Shown in pieces: positions 1 to 7,945 of a stretch of DNA of 64,000 nucleotides. The notes beneath the pieces were generated by a model, which worked only from the letters and a program-made list of their open reading frames with translations, did not search any database and was not told where the DNA came from. Every line of letters begins with the position of its first letter. Position 1 is the first letter of the stretch. The position numbers were made by a program, and so were the translations under genes. Origin of the DNA: Xenophilus sp. L33 (GTDB lineage Bacteria > Pseudomonadota > Gammaproteobacteria > Burkholderiales > Burkholderiaceae_C). Where the stretch lies: contig NZ_LMUW01000176.1 of assembly GCF_009765735.1 (NCBI RefSeq), forward strand, positions 1 to 64,000, given 5' to 3'.

Positions 1-2
1 CC

Positions 3-905
3 GGCGGCTTCGGCGGCGGGGCCTCCGCCCGCGCGCAATACCTGCCGGCACCCGATGCGGGCTACAGCGTGATGAGCCCCGGCAACACCGGCGACGGGCT
101 CGCGCTGGCCGCCGGCGCCGGCGCGGTCGTCGACCACCAGGACCAGCGCAGCGGCGCCTTCTGGATGCCCACTTCGATCCTGAAGGCCGCGGGCAAGCCG
201 CCGGTGCTGTTCCCGCACATCATCCTGGACCGGGCCAAGCCCGGGGTGATCGCGGTGAACGCGCTCGGCCAGCGCTTCACCAACGAGGGCGATTCGTACC
301 ACGACTTCGTGAGCGCCATGCTGCGCGACGCCGAAGCCGACGCCCGGCTCGCGGGCCGGCCGGCGTGGCTGGTGAGCGACGCGCGCTCGCTGCGCAAGTA
401 CGGCCTGGGCCTGGTGCATCCGCGGGCGCTCACGCTGGCGCCCTTCAAGCGCGGCGGCTACCTGCTCGAGGCCGCCACGCTCGACGGATTGGCCCAGCAG
501 ATGGGCGTGCCGGCGGACGCCCTGTCGGCCAGCGTGGCCCGCTTCAACGCCCTGTGCGCGACCGGCGAAGACACCGACTTCGGCAAGGGAACGACCGCCC
601 TGAACCGGCAGAACGGCGACCCGCTGCAGCAGCCCAACCCCTGCATGGCCGCGCTCGAGCAGGGGCCGTTCCATGCCGTCGCGGTGTGGCCCGCGACGCT
701 CGCCACCGCCACCGGCGTGCGCACCGACGAGAACGCGGCGGCGCTCGACGCCGACGGCCGGCGCATCGAAGGCCTCTACGCGATCGGCAACGACATGTCG
801 TCGATCATGCGCGGCAGCTACCCGGGGCCGGGCACCACCATCGGCCCGGCCATGGTCTTCGGCTACCGCTGCGCGATGCACGCGGCCGGGAAGGCACGAC
901 CATGA
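3..905 (+). CDS. FAD-dependent dehydrogenase, KstD/fumarate-reductase-like, C-terminal part
   Basis: The reading frame is open from the left edge, so the N-terminal FAD-binding Rossmann region lies outside the window and only about 300 residues are visible. The C-terminus carries the FAD-capping pattern AIGNDMSSIMRGSYPGPG followed by TIGPAMVFGYR, as in FAD_binding_2 flavoproteins (3-ketosteroid delta-1-dehydrogenases, fumarate reductase subunits). Established for the family: dehydrogenation of a ring ketone or reduction of an enoate. The same end signature is in the intact protein at 27258-29012 (AIGNDMQSVMAGAYPGPG), so the two are paralogues. The stop overlaps the next start (ATGA), indicating a translationally coupled catabolic operon. 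The substrate is not deducible. Confidence 0.8.
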   Translation, partial: GGFGGGASARAQYLPAPDAGYSVMSPGNTGDGLALAAGAGAVVDHQDQRSGAFWMPTSILKAAGKPPVLFPHIILDRAKPGVIAVNALGQRFTNEGDSYHDFVSAMLRDAEADARLAGRPAWLVSDARSLRKYGLGLVHPRALTLAPFKRGGYLLEAATLDGLAQQMGVPADALSASVARFNALCATGEDTDFGKGTTALNRQNGDPLQQPNPCMAALEQGPFHAVAVWPATLATATGVRTDENAAALDADGRRIEGLYAIGNDMSSIMRGSYPGPGTTIGPAMVFGYRCAMHAAGKARP

Positions 906-1618
906 CCGCCAAGCGCATCGTCCTCAACCAGAAGCTGGCCGCGTCCAGCGACGAGGCCTTCCTCGCGCACTGGGAGCGGGTGCACGCGCCCCTGGTCGTG
1001 GCGGCGCCCGACTACGGGGCGCAGGTGCTGCGCTACGTGCAGAACCATCCGCTCGGCGTCCCGCCCGGGCTGCCGGCCTTCGGGCATGTCAGCCTCAGCC
1101 AGTTCTGGTCGGCGCCGCCGCGGCCGGACCTGCAGCCGCTCGCGCAGACGCCCTACTTCAAGCAGTTCATCGATCCCGACATCGACCGGTTCCTCGATCG
1201 CGAACGCTCCGTGAGCGTGCTCGTCGACGAAGACGTCCTGCTGGCCGGAAACGGGCCGGTCAGCGTCTTCGTGCAGGTGCGGCGCACGGGCGCGCGCAGC
1301 GTGCCGGCCTTCCGTGCCGACTGGCTGCAGGAGGCCGCTCGTCTTCGCAGCGCCGCGCCCCTGCGCGACCTGCTGCGCGCGCAGGTCGTCAACTGGGTGC
1401 TGCCGGAGTCGCTGCGGCACTACTCGGGCGCGCCGGTGGCCGAGGCGGAACGCTTCGATGCCATCGAGGAACTTCGCTTCGACAACGAGGACGACGCGAG
1501 ACGCGCGCTCGACGCCGCCGTGTTCCATGCGCCGGCAGAGGTGCCTTCGCCCGCCGGCGAGCGCGTCGGCTTTCTATTCGCCCGGGACCACGTGGTCCAC
1601 CCCCGACAGGAGACTTGA
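902..1618 (+). CDS. Tandem EthD/Dabb-domain protein
   Basis: 238 residues starting at the ATG inside the upstream gene's stop (ATGA). Two similar halves of about 100-110 residues each look like EthD/dimeric alpha-beta-barrel (ferredoxin-like) units: the first holds FLAHWERVHAPLV and ends near FGHVSLSQFW, the second begins VFVQVRRTGARSVPAFRADW. EthD proteins accompany oxidative catabolic enzymes, and some Dabb proteins are cyclases, lactone isomerases or dismutases, but many have no known reaction. A related but shorter-motif protein sits in the second catabolic operon (30656-31333). The two-domain reading is seen in the sequence; the role is inferred only from operon context. Confidence 0.7.
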   Translation: MTAKRIVLNQKLAASSDEAFLAHWERVHAPLVVAAPDYGAQVLRYVQNHPLGVPPGLPAFGHVSLSQFWSAPPRPDLQPLAQTPYFKQFIDPDIDRFLDRERSVSVLVDEDVLLAGNGPVSVFVQVRRTGARSVPAFRADWLQEAARLRSAAPLRDLLRAQVVNWVLPESLRHYSGAPVAEAERFDAIEELRFDNEDDARRALDAAVFHAPAEVPSPAGERVGFLFARDHVVHPRQET

Positions 1619-2368
1619 ATGTTGCTCGAGAACCGACTCGGCCTCGTCACCGGCGCAGGCCGCGGACTCGGCGCCGCCATCGCATTGGCCATCGCACGCG
1701 CCGGCGGCCGCGTCATCGTCACGGACGTCGCGCCCGACCTGGTCGAAGCCTCGGTGGCGGCGATCCGCGCCGAAGGCCACGAGGCCTGGGGCCACGTCCT
1801 CGACGTGTCGGACGCGCAAGCCTGCCTCGCGCTCGCGGAGACCGTACGGCGTGAACAAGGCGCCATCTCGATGCTCGTGAACAACGCCGGCGTCGGTGGC
1901 GAAGCGCCGCTCGACGATCCCCGCGTCCTCGACATCTGGAACCGCCAGCTCGCGGTCAACCTGTCGGGCCCGTTCTTCGTCACGCGCGCCTTTGTCGGCG
2001 CGCTGCGCGAGACCCGCGGCGCGGTGGTCAACCTGGCGTCGATGGCATCCTTCCACGCGGTGACCCTGGGCCATGCCTACATGGCCAGCAAGGCCGGCGT
2101 GAAGCTGCTGACCCAGTCGCTCGCCAAGGAACTGGCCAGCGACGGCATCCGGGTCAACGCGGTGGCTCCCGGCGTCATCAACACCGACATGACCGCGCGG
2201 CGCCGCCAGGACGCGAGCTGGATGGAACCGGTGCTGTCGCGCATCCCGATGAAGCGCACCGGCGACCCCGACGAAGTCGCCGACCCGGTGGTCTTCCTGC
2301 TGTCGCCGATGGCGCGCTACGTGACGGGGGCGACCCTGCCGATCGACGGCGGCTTCCTCGCCATCTGA
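1619..2368 (+). CDS. SDR family oxidoreductase
   Basis: 249 residues of a classical short-chain dehydrogenase. The cofactor motif TGAGRGLG is near residue 11, NNAG near residue 89, and the catalytic pair is in YMASK (about residue 156), followed by VNAVAPG. The C-terminus is the usual TGATLPIDGG. The start follows a CAGGAGA ribosome site and lies directly after the EthD stop. Asp near residue 36 after the second strand (VTDVAPD) points to NAD rather than NADP. It probably oxidises or reduces a hydroxyl/ketone of the pathway intermediate. The substrate is unknown. Confidence 0.85.
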   Translation: MLLENRLGLVTGAGRGLGAAIALAIARAGGRVIVTDVAPDLVEASVAAIRAEGHEAWGHVLDVSDAQACLALAETVRREQGAISMLVNNAGVGGEAPLDDPRVLDIWNRQLAVNLSGPFFVTRAFVGALRETRGAVVNLASMASFHAVTLGHAYMASKAGVKLLTQSLAKELASDGIRVNAVAPGVINTDMTARRRQDASWMEPVLSRIPMKRTGDPDEVADPVVFLLSPMARYVTGATLPIDGGFLAI

Positions 2369-2386
2369 ACCCAGGAACACAGGCAC

Positions 2387-3145
2387 ATGGAAACGATCAA
2401 GACCCACCCCGGCTTCACCGGACTCGAAGGCCGGCGCGTGCTGGTGACCGGCGCGGCCTCGGGCATGGGCCGCGCCGTCGCGATGCAACTGCATCAGGCC
2501 GGCGCGCGTCTGGCCCTCTTCGACCGCAACGCGGATCTGCTGAAGGCGGTCGCCGAGCCCATCGGCGCGCGCTCTTGGGTCGTCGACCTGACCGATGCGG
2601 GACAGCTCCAGGCGGCGGTCGACGAAGCCGCAGCGGCCCTCGGCGGGCTCGACGGACTGGTCAACTCGGCCGGCATCACCGGCAGCGGCCGGCTGGAGGA
2701 TGTCGACCACGACACCTGGGCACGGACCATCGCGATCAACCTCACCAGCGTCTTCATGATGTGCAAGGCGGCCCTGCCGCACATGGCCGCCACCGACGCG
2801 GGCGCGATCGTGAACATCGCCTCCGTCGCGGCGCTCGGGCCGGTCACCAGCAGCACGGCCTATGCCGCTTCCAAGGGCGGCGTGGTCGCCTTCTCGAAGA
2901 CGCTGGCGGCCGAGGTCGCGCCGCGCATCCGCGTCAACGTGGTGTGCCCGGGCGCGGTCGACACGCCCATGATGGACGACAGCTACTTCGTCTCCCGCAA
3001 GGAGCTGATCGGCAACCGCTACGCTCTCAAGCGCATCGGCACGGCCGACGAACTGGCCAACGCGATCGTCTTCCTGCTGTCGTCCTCGTCCTCGTTCATG
3101 ACCGGCACGACCCTGGTGGTCGACGGCGGCGCCATGTACCACTGA
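2387..3145 (+). CDS. SDR family oxidoreductase
   Basis: 252 residues, second SDR of the operon, 18 nt after the first. It has TGAASGMG, an acidic residue after strand 2 (ALFDRNADL) that suggests NAD, NSAG in place of NNAG, the catalytic YAASK, and VNVVCPGAVDTPMMDD, ending TGTTLVVDGG. It is not a close duplicate of its neighbour: the N-terminus has an extra METIKTHPGFTGLEG. Two consecutive dehydrogenases suggest two sequential alcohol oxidations, or an oxidation and a reduction at different positions of the same substrate; this is inference. Confidence 0.85.
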   Translation: METIKTHPGFTGLEGRRVLVTGAASGMGRAVAMQLHQAGARLALFDRNADLLKAVAEPIGARSWVVDLTDAGQLQAAVDEAAAALGGLDGLVNSAGITGSGRLEDVDHDTWARTIAINLTSVFMMCKAALPHMAATDAGAIVNIASVAALGPVTSSTAYAASKGGVVAFSKTLAAEVAPRIRVNVVCPGAVDTPMMDDSYFVSRKELIGNRYALKRIGTADELANAIVFLLSSSSSFMTGTTLVVDGGAMYH

Positions 3146-3182
3146 CACCACTGACACCTTCACCCCCACCAGAAAGCGTTCC

Positions 3183-3998
3183 ATGAATCCCATCGGCTGC
3201 ACCACCGCGATGTTCCGCGGCGACCTGGCAGAGAAGCTGCAGGCCATCCGGCAGGCGGGCTTCAGCCACATCGAGTTCCTGTCCCGCGATCTCTTCGAGA
3301 GCCTGCGCGGGCCGGAATACGCGCTGTCGCTGCTGCAGGACAGCGGGCTGGAGATCTCCTGCTTCCAGCTGGTGCGCGACTACGAAGGCGCCCCGCGCAG
3401 CGAGATGGCCAGCCGCATGGGCGTCATCCGCCAGCTCTTCGACCAGATGGACTTCGTCGGCGCCGACCTGCTCATCCTGTGCGCCAACACGGCGGACAAC
3501 GCGATCGAGGACGCCGACACCCTGGGCGAGGACCTGCTGCGCCTGGCCGAATTCGCGGCATCGCGCGGCAAGCGCATCGCCTACGAGGCGCTCGGCTGGG
3601 CGCGCTGGATGAGCGACTACCGCGACGCCTGGCAGCTCATCCGCCGCGTGAACCATCCCGCGCTTGGCGTGATGCTGGACTCGTCCCATATCGGGAGCCT
3701 CGGGTTGCCCTTCGACGGCATCGCCGACATCGACCCGGCCAAGATCTTCCTGGCGGAAGTGGCCGACCTGCCCCTGACCCGGCTCGACAACGCGGAGCTC
3801 AGCCGCTTCTACCGGCTGCTGCCGGGCGAAGGCATGCTGCAGCTGGACCGCTTCGTCGGTGAACTCGACAAGCTGGGCTATGCCGGCGTGTATTCGCTGG
3901 AGGTGTTCAACGACCACTACCGGAACCTGGATCCGGGGCCGATGGCCAAGCGGGCGCATGCGTCGATGCAGCGGCTCCTGAATCGGACGGACTCCTAG
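3183..3998 (+). CDS. TIM-barrel dehydratase/isomerase, 3-dehydroshikimate dehydratase-like
   Basis: 271 residues of the AP-endonuclease-2 (sugar phosphate isomerase/epimerase) fold. The stretches AYEALGWARWMSDYRDAW, HPALGVMLDSSH, KIFLAEVADLP and YSLEVFNDHYR follow closely the order and spacing of the metal-binding segments of QuiC-type 3-dehydroshikimate dehydratase, with Glu (YEALGW), Asp (LDSSH) and a final Glu (SLEVFND) as likely metal ligands. QuiC yields protocatechuate from 3-dehydroshikimate; here the substrate may be a related hydroaromatic or cyclitol. It lies 37 nt after the SDR. Its TAG stop overlaps the TAG of the convergent cyclase gene through a shared CTAG. Confidence 0.65.
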   Translation: MNPIGCTTAMFRGDLAEKLQAIRQAGFSHIEFLSRDLFESLRGPEYALSLLQDSGLEISCFQLVRDYEGAPRSEMASRMGVIRQLFDQMDFVGADLLILCANTADNAIEDADTLGEDLLRLAEFAASRGKRIAYEALGWARWMSDYRDAWQLIRRVNHPALGVMLDSSHIGSLGLPFDGIADIDPAKIFLAEVADLPLTRLDNAELSRFYRLLPGEGMLQLDRFVGELDKLGYAGVYSLEVFNDHYRNLDPGPMAKRAHASMQRLLNRTDS

Positions 3999-6376
3999 CC
4001 ACAGTCGCTTCGCAGGCGCTCGATCTCTCGCAACCAGGCCACGGCACGCTGCGCACGCGCCGTGTCGCCCGCTTCGACCCAGAGCGCCCGCACCTCGGGC
4101 GACGCAGCCGAAGCCGCATCCAGCAGCATCGCCTTGCGAGCCAACATCAGGCTGCGAAAGATGTGTTCGCCGGTGCGCTCGATCCTCTTCAGGTGAATCT
4201 CCAGGTCGAGCAATGCTTCGGCGTGGCGATCGAGCCGCATCAGCACGTCGGCCTTGAGGCAGGCGAACCAGCATTGCCAGTTCTCGAAGCCGGTCTTCTG
4301 CCACAGCGCGATGCCCGCCTCCATGTCTTCGAGGCCCTCGGCGGGATGCCCGTCGCGCGCGGTCGCCCAGCCACGCACGACGCGCGCGAAGCCGACGAAT
4401 TCGAGGAATCCCATGGGCTCGGCGAACGCGAGGCATTCCTGGGCGAATCGACGGGCGACATCGGGCTGGTCCCTGAGCAAGGCGATGGTGAACCTGGCCA
4501 CCATCGAGAAGCCGAGCGTGTGCGGTTCGTTCAATCGGCCAGCCAGTTCATGGGCCTGCCGTGCATGCATCTCGGCCGTTTCTTCGTCGCCCGCGATCAG
4601 GGTCGCCAGCGCCAGGTAGAAGCGGCCGAACACGCCGAAGTTCATGAGGTAGATCGAATAGAGCGCAGCGTCGCGTTGCGGATCGTGGCGCGCGACCGAT
4701 CGCTCGAGGTGCGCCTTCGCCGCGACCGGCTCCCCGAGACTCAGCCGGACCATGCCGGCCATGGTGTTGGCGGCCATCTCCGCCTCGGCGTCATCGGCCC
4801 TGGCGTCCGCGACCTGGAGCAGTTCGGTCGCGAGGCCCAGCGCGATCGAGAGTTCGGCGCGGCCCCAGTGGTACAGACACAGCCCGTAGGTGATCGGGAA
4901 CTGCCGGGGTGAGCCCGGCAGGTCGTGACACAGGAAATACGCGTGGCGCTGGACATCGCGAAACGCCTGGCTGCCCGGTCCCTTCAACACCATCGTCGTG
5001 GGTCCCAGCATCGAGAGAAGCGCCAGTTCGCACTCCTTGCGCGCCACGCCGGGTGCGGCGCCGGCCAGGATCGCCACGCCGGCCGACAGGTGCGCGGCCG
5101 CCTCGCGCGGTGCGCCCCGGCTCAGCGCCTGGGCGCCCGCGCGAAGAAAGCAATGGCCGGCATCCAGATGGCGATGCGCCTTGGACAGATGATGGGCCGC
5201 CAGTTCGGGCTCGCGCTCGATCGCTTCGGGCAGGTCGCGAAAGAGGGTCTGTGCGACCCGGCCGTGGAGCTCGCTCTTCTCCTTCTGGGTGATCGACTCG
5301 TAAGCCGCTTCCTCGATCAGCGCGTGCTTGAACAGGAAGCGCTCGCCGGTCTGGTCCTGCGCAAGGATGAGGCCGGCGCCCAGCATCGCATCCAGTGCCG
5401 CATCGAAGGCCTCCGGCTCCAGGTCGGCGACGGCTCGAAGGACGTTCCGGCTGAACCCGTGGCCGATCACCGATGCCACCTGCGCCAGCCACTTGCCCTG
5501 GCCGAGGCCGTCGAGCCGCTCGGTCAACAGGTCCCGCAGCGTGTCCGGAATCTCGTGCCCGATGTCGGCGTGCAGCGAACGCGCATCGGTGGCGTCCATC
5601 ACCATCCGGGTCATCTCCTCGACGTAGAGCGGGACGCCGTCGCTGCGCGCGATGATGTGCTCGACGGACGAACGTGGAAGCGGCATCCCGCTCACGAGGT
5701 GCGCCGCCATGTGCATCGCCATGGTTCGCGACGCCTCTTCCGACAACCGCGGCAGGAAGAGCACCTTCGGCACGCCCGGCAAGGCGGCGCCGGGTGCCGA
5801 CCGACTGGTCATCAGGACCAGCACCGGCGTTCGGACTTCCGCCTGGCCCAGGATCCGGACGACCAGTTCGAGCGACGTGGGGTCCATCCACTGCATGTCC
5901 TCGACGATCAGCAGGAGCGGCAGCGGCTCGCGCCTCGACCGCGGTGCCGAAGCAGGTCCGAGGCCGAGGAAGTAGCGACCGAGGGCATCCAGCGTCAGCT
6001 GCAGGCGGGCGGCGGGCGGCAAGTCGGGCGGTGCCTGGCTGTCGTCGCTCGCGATCCCCATCAATGCGGCGATGAGGCCGAGGTCGATATCGTCGTGCAG
6101 GCCGGCGATCGCGAGCTGGGCCCTGAGCTTCTCGAGCCGCAACGCCGGCGCGTCCGCGCGCGCGAGCCCCGCGCTGTCCGACAGGTGCTGCACGATCGGT
6201 TGAAGTGCGCTGTTGGCATGAAACGGCGAACACTGAAGGCGCAACGCGATGTGCGAAGTGCCGGCCACCCGTCGATCGACCTCCGAGGCGAGTCGGGACT
6301 TGCCCAGCCCCGGCTCCGCGACGATGAGCGCGCCCACCACGGCGTGCTCCGACACGGCCCGCCGCCAGCATTCCAT
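3995..6376 (-). CDS. AAA-ATPase with TPR-like repeats (C-terminal half)
   Basis: 793 residues if translation restarts at the ATG at 6376, although no ribosome site stands in front of it. Walker A is AEPGLGKSRLA near residue 25. Walker B is probably PLLLIVEDMQWMDP near residues 150-165 (the MQWxD pattern of STAND-type ATPases). From about residue 400 on it is alpha-helical, with repeated A-x(2)-L patterns and aromatic residues typical of TPR/MalT-like superhelices. It is the sensory/regulatory half of cyclase-ATPase fusions. On its own it may be untranslated. Confidence 0.7.
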   Translation of the reverse strand: MECWRRAVSEHAVVGALIVAEPGLGKSRLASEVDRRVAGTSHIALRLQCSPFHANSALQPIVQHLSDSAGLARADAPALRLEKLRAQLAIAGLHDDIDLGLIAALMGIASDDSQAPPDLPPAARLQLTLDALGRYFLGLGPASAPRSRREPLPLLLIVEDMQWMDPTSLELVVRILGQAEVRTPVLVLMTSRSAPGAALPGVPKVLFLPRLSEEASRTMAMHMAAHLVSGMPLPRSSVEHIIARSDGVPLYVEEMTRMVMDATDARSLHADIGHEIPDTLRDLLTERLDGLGQGKWLAQVASVIGHGFSRNVLRAVADLEPEAFDAALDAMLGAGLILAQDQTGERFLFKHALIEEAAYESITQKEKSELHGRVAQTLFRDLPEAIEREPELAAHHLSKAHRHLDAGHCFLRAGAQALSRGAPREAAAHLSAGVAILAGAAPGVARKECELALLSMLGPTTMVLKGPGSQAFRDVQRHAYFLCHDLPGSPRQFPITYGLCLYHWGRAELSIALGLATELLQVADARADDAEAEMAANTMAGMVRLSLGEPVAAKAHLERSVARHDPQRDAALYSIYLMNFGVFGRFYLALATLIAGDEETAEMHARQAHELAGRLNEPHTLGFSMVARFTIALLRDQPDVARRFAQECLAFAEPMGFLEFVGFARVVRGWATARDGHPAEGLEDMEAGIALWQKTGFENWQCWFACLKADVLMRLDRHAEALLDLEIHLKRIERTGEHIFRSLMLARKAMLLDAASAASPEVRALWVEAGDTARAQRAVAWLREIERLRSDCG

Positions 6377-6394
6377 GAGCTCGTCCAGTTCGCC

Positions 6395-7240
6395 CTAGCG
6401 TCCGATCAACGGGAACTGCGTGTCGTGGCCGCGCCAGGCGGAGCGGCTGCCGATGCCCACGCAGTCGACCACGGCGCTGAGCCGGATGGGCTCGCCGAAG
6501 CCCTTGAGCGCCACATGGCCCAGGTCCCGGTAGGCGAACTGCGCGCCGGCAATCCGGCGGGTGCTGGGCGAGACCAGGACCTGCCCGGGTGCGGCATGCG
6601 TCTGGATGCGGGCCGCCAGGTTCGGTACGCCGCCCGCGATGGTGAGCGCATCGCGCGCGCCGATCGCCACCAGGCCGGTGGCGATGCCGACGCGGACCTG
6701 CACCGGGACGACGATGCCCGCGCTGTCCTGCAGGCTCGGGCACTGCGCGATGATCGCCAGCCCCGCATGGACGGCCCGCACCGCATCGTCCTCGCCGGCC
6801 CACGGGTAGCCGAAATAGACGTCGACGCCATCGCCGACGACCCGGGCCACGTGCCCGCCGAAGCGCGCGGCGATGCGCCGCACGAGCTCGCTGAACGCCG
6901 ACAGCACTTCGAGCAGGTCCTCGGGCTCCAGCTGTTGCGCGAGTTCCGTCGAGCCGATCAGGTCGCAGAAGAGCACCGTCATCTGGCGGCGCGTGACGCG
7001 AAAGCGCCGGGGCGGCGCCGCTGCCGCTTCGGACGCAAATCCCTGCGCAGGTGCGAGGCCTGCGCCGCAATCGCCGCAAAACCGACGCGCTCGTTCGTTT
7101 TCGGCCCGGCAAGCCGGGCACACGCGGATCGCCGGTGCGTCGGGGTTGCCGACCGTTGCATCGACCTTCTCAGCCTTCGCCTCCGTTTGCGCATCGGCAC
7201 CGGGCCGACCGTCGGCGCGCGCACCTGGCCTTCCCGTCAT
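6395..7240 (-). CDS. Zinc-ribbon plus class III adenylate/guanylate cyclase domain (N-terminal half)
   Basis: 281 residues. Cysteines 41, 44, 55 and 58 (CPAC, CGDC) form a zinc ribbon. The cyclase catalytic domain spans about 86-260: MTVLFCDLIGSTEL with metal Asp93, VVGDGVDVYFGYPW with the GDG turn and Asp137, and VRVGIATGLVAIG. The ATG at 7240 is preceded by CAGGAG. As it stands the product ends at the interrupted LIGR segment linking cyclase to ATPase. It would make cyclic nucleotide under control of the ATPase/TPR part, as inferred for this LuxR/MalT-like architecture. Purine specificity cannot be read safely. Confidence 0.8.
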   Translation of the reverse strand: MTGRPGARADGRPGADAQTEAKAEKVDATVGNPDAPAIRVCPACRAENERARRFCGDCGAGLAPAQGFASEAAAAPPRRFRVTRRQMTVLFCDLIGSTELAQQLEPEDLLEVLSAFSELVRRIAARFGGHVARVVGDGVDVYFGYPWAGEDDAVRAVHAGLAIIAQCPSLQDSAGIVVPVQVRVGIATGLVAIGARDALTIAGGVPNLAARIQTHAAPGQVLVSPSTRRIAGAQFAYRDLGHVALKGFGEPIRLSAVVDCVGIGSRSAWRGHDTQFPLIGR

Positions 7241-7945
7241 GCTGGCTCCTGAAGAAAAACTACGGCAACTGCGTCACCCGGCCATTCTTCGCGAGGGCGG
7301 TTCGAAGGGGCCGATGCGCGGGCGATCGATCGCCGAGCGTTCGGCGAAATGGCCGGGGAAGGCGCGGGTCACGGATCCGGTGGTAACAGTCGATCGTTTG
7401 TGTCCGGGACGACGGATGCGTACGGAGATGCGAACAAGAAAGCCACTGTTGCAGGAATTTGTCCGCGACATGCGCGCATCTGGGGCTCGATAGCGATTCG
7501 ATCGCCGTTGATACGGCAATGACGGCCGACGCCGGGACATTCATGGAACCTCCCTGGATTGCTCTGCCCTCGATCTTCGCCGCGCGCGACACGGCCGGCC
7601 AACCACCCATTGGAGGACCTGACTTCGAACGGTCACACGGATCGAGAACACTCCGCCCTGCCGAACGAGACCTAGCCTTTAGTTCTACTTTTGCGCACGA
7701 GAATTGCTTGGATGCAACAAACGGTCAGTTGGATCTCAGGTTCAGGGCACTCGGACCCAGTTTTTGTGACTTTGTCGGCAGTTTTTTCGCCAGGAGGCAC
7801 CAAAAGTAAGCACAACGAGTTACCTGGAGAAACATAAAGTGCAGAATAGTTCATTCGTAGTAATACGAACGACCACATCGACGCACCGTGCAAGGCACCT
7901 CGCCAGCGTTCGATGCCCCCGCTTCATCCCTCCGTCCTCCCACTG
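7241..7945. other. 700-nt divergent intergenic region, no convincing gene
   Basis: The region lies between the minus-strand cyclase gene and the plus-strand polysaccharide operon. Short open frames are present, but none has a family signature, and codon use looks random. The right third (about 7670-7880) is AT-richer than its surroundings and is the probable promoter area of the polysaccharide operon. It contains T-runs and a near-perfect inverted repeat listed separately. Confidence 0.6.
7851..7872. promoter_or_regulatory. Inverted repeat, likely operator of the polysaccharide operon
   Basis: Arms TCATTCGTA (7851-7859) and TACGAACGA (7864-7872) pair with one mismatch around the spacer GTAA; the inner six bases TTCGTA/TACGAA are perfect. 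It lies about 75-95 nt before the wza-type start, where a dimeric regulator site or the promoter would be expected. The regulator is not identifiable. Confidence 0.45.

Larger units (their letters stand above)
3995..7240 (-). pseudogene. Class III cyclase / AAA-ATPase / TPR protein interrupted by in-frame TAG
   Basis: The two minus-strand frames 6395-7240 and 3995-6376 lie in the same phase and are separated by one TAG (6395-6397) and six sense codons (GELDEL). Without the stop the product would be about 1,081 residues with the standard order zinc ribbon, cyclase, AAA ATPase, TPR-rich tail. The junction reads QFPLIGR-stop-GELDELMECW; related proteins have a conserved LxGRE segment here, so a single G-to-T change (GAG to TAG) would explain the stop. 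It could be a true nonsense mutation, a programmed split or a sequence error. Everything downstream remains open for 793 codons, which argues for a recent or artefactual event. Confidence 0.75.

Noticed and set aside
1574-3271. 565-codon open frame on the minus strand opposite the two SDR genes
   Set aside because: No ribosome site or motif was seen. The SDR genes on the plus strand are unambiguous.
3995-3998. Overlapping convergent stop codons (CTAG) as a possible regulatory signal
   Set aside because: This is a simple compact tail-to-tail arrangement, also seen at 52748-52751; no hairpin or terminator accompanies it.
4925-7252. 775-codon open frame on the plus strand opposite the cyclase-ATPase gene
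   Set aside because: It is a shadow frame. The minus strand shows zinc ribbon, cyclase and Walker motifs in the proper order.
7459-7809. 116-codon plus-strand frame in the 700-nt intergenic region
   Set aside because: It lacks a Shine-Dalgarno, a recognisable sequence and G/C at third positions like neighbouring genes. More likely it is chance.
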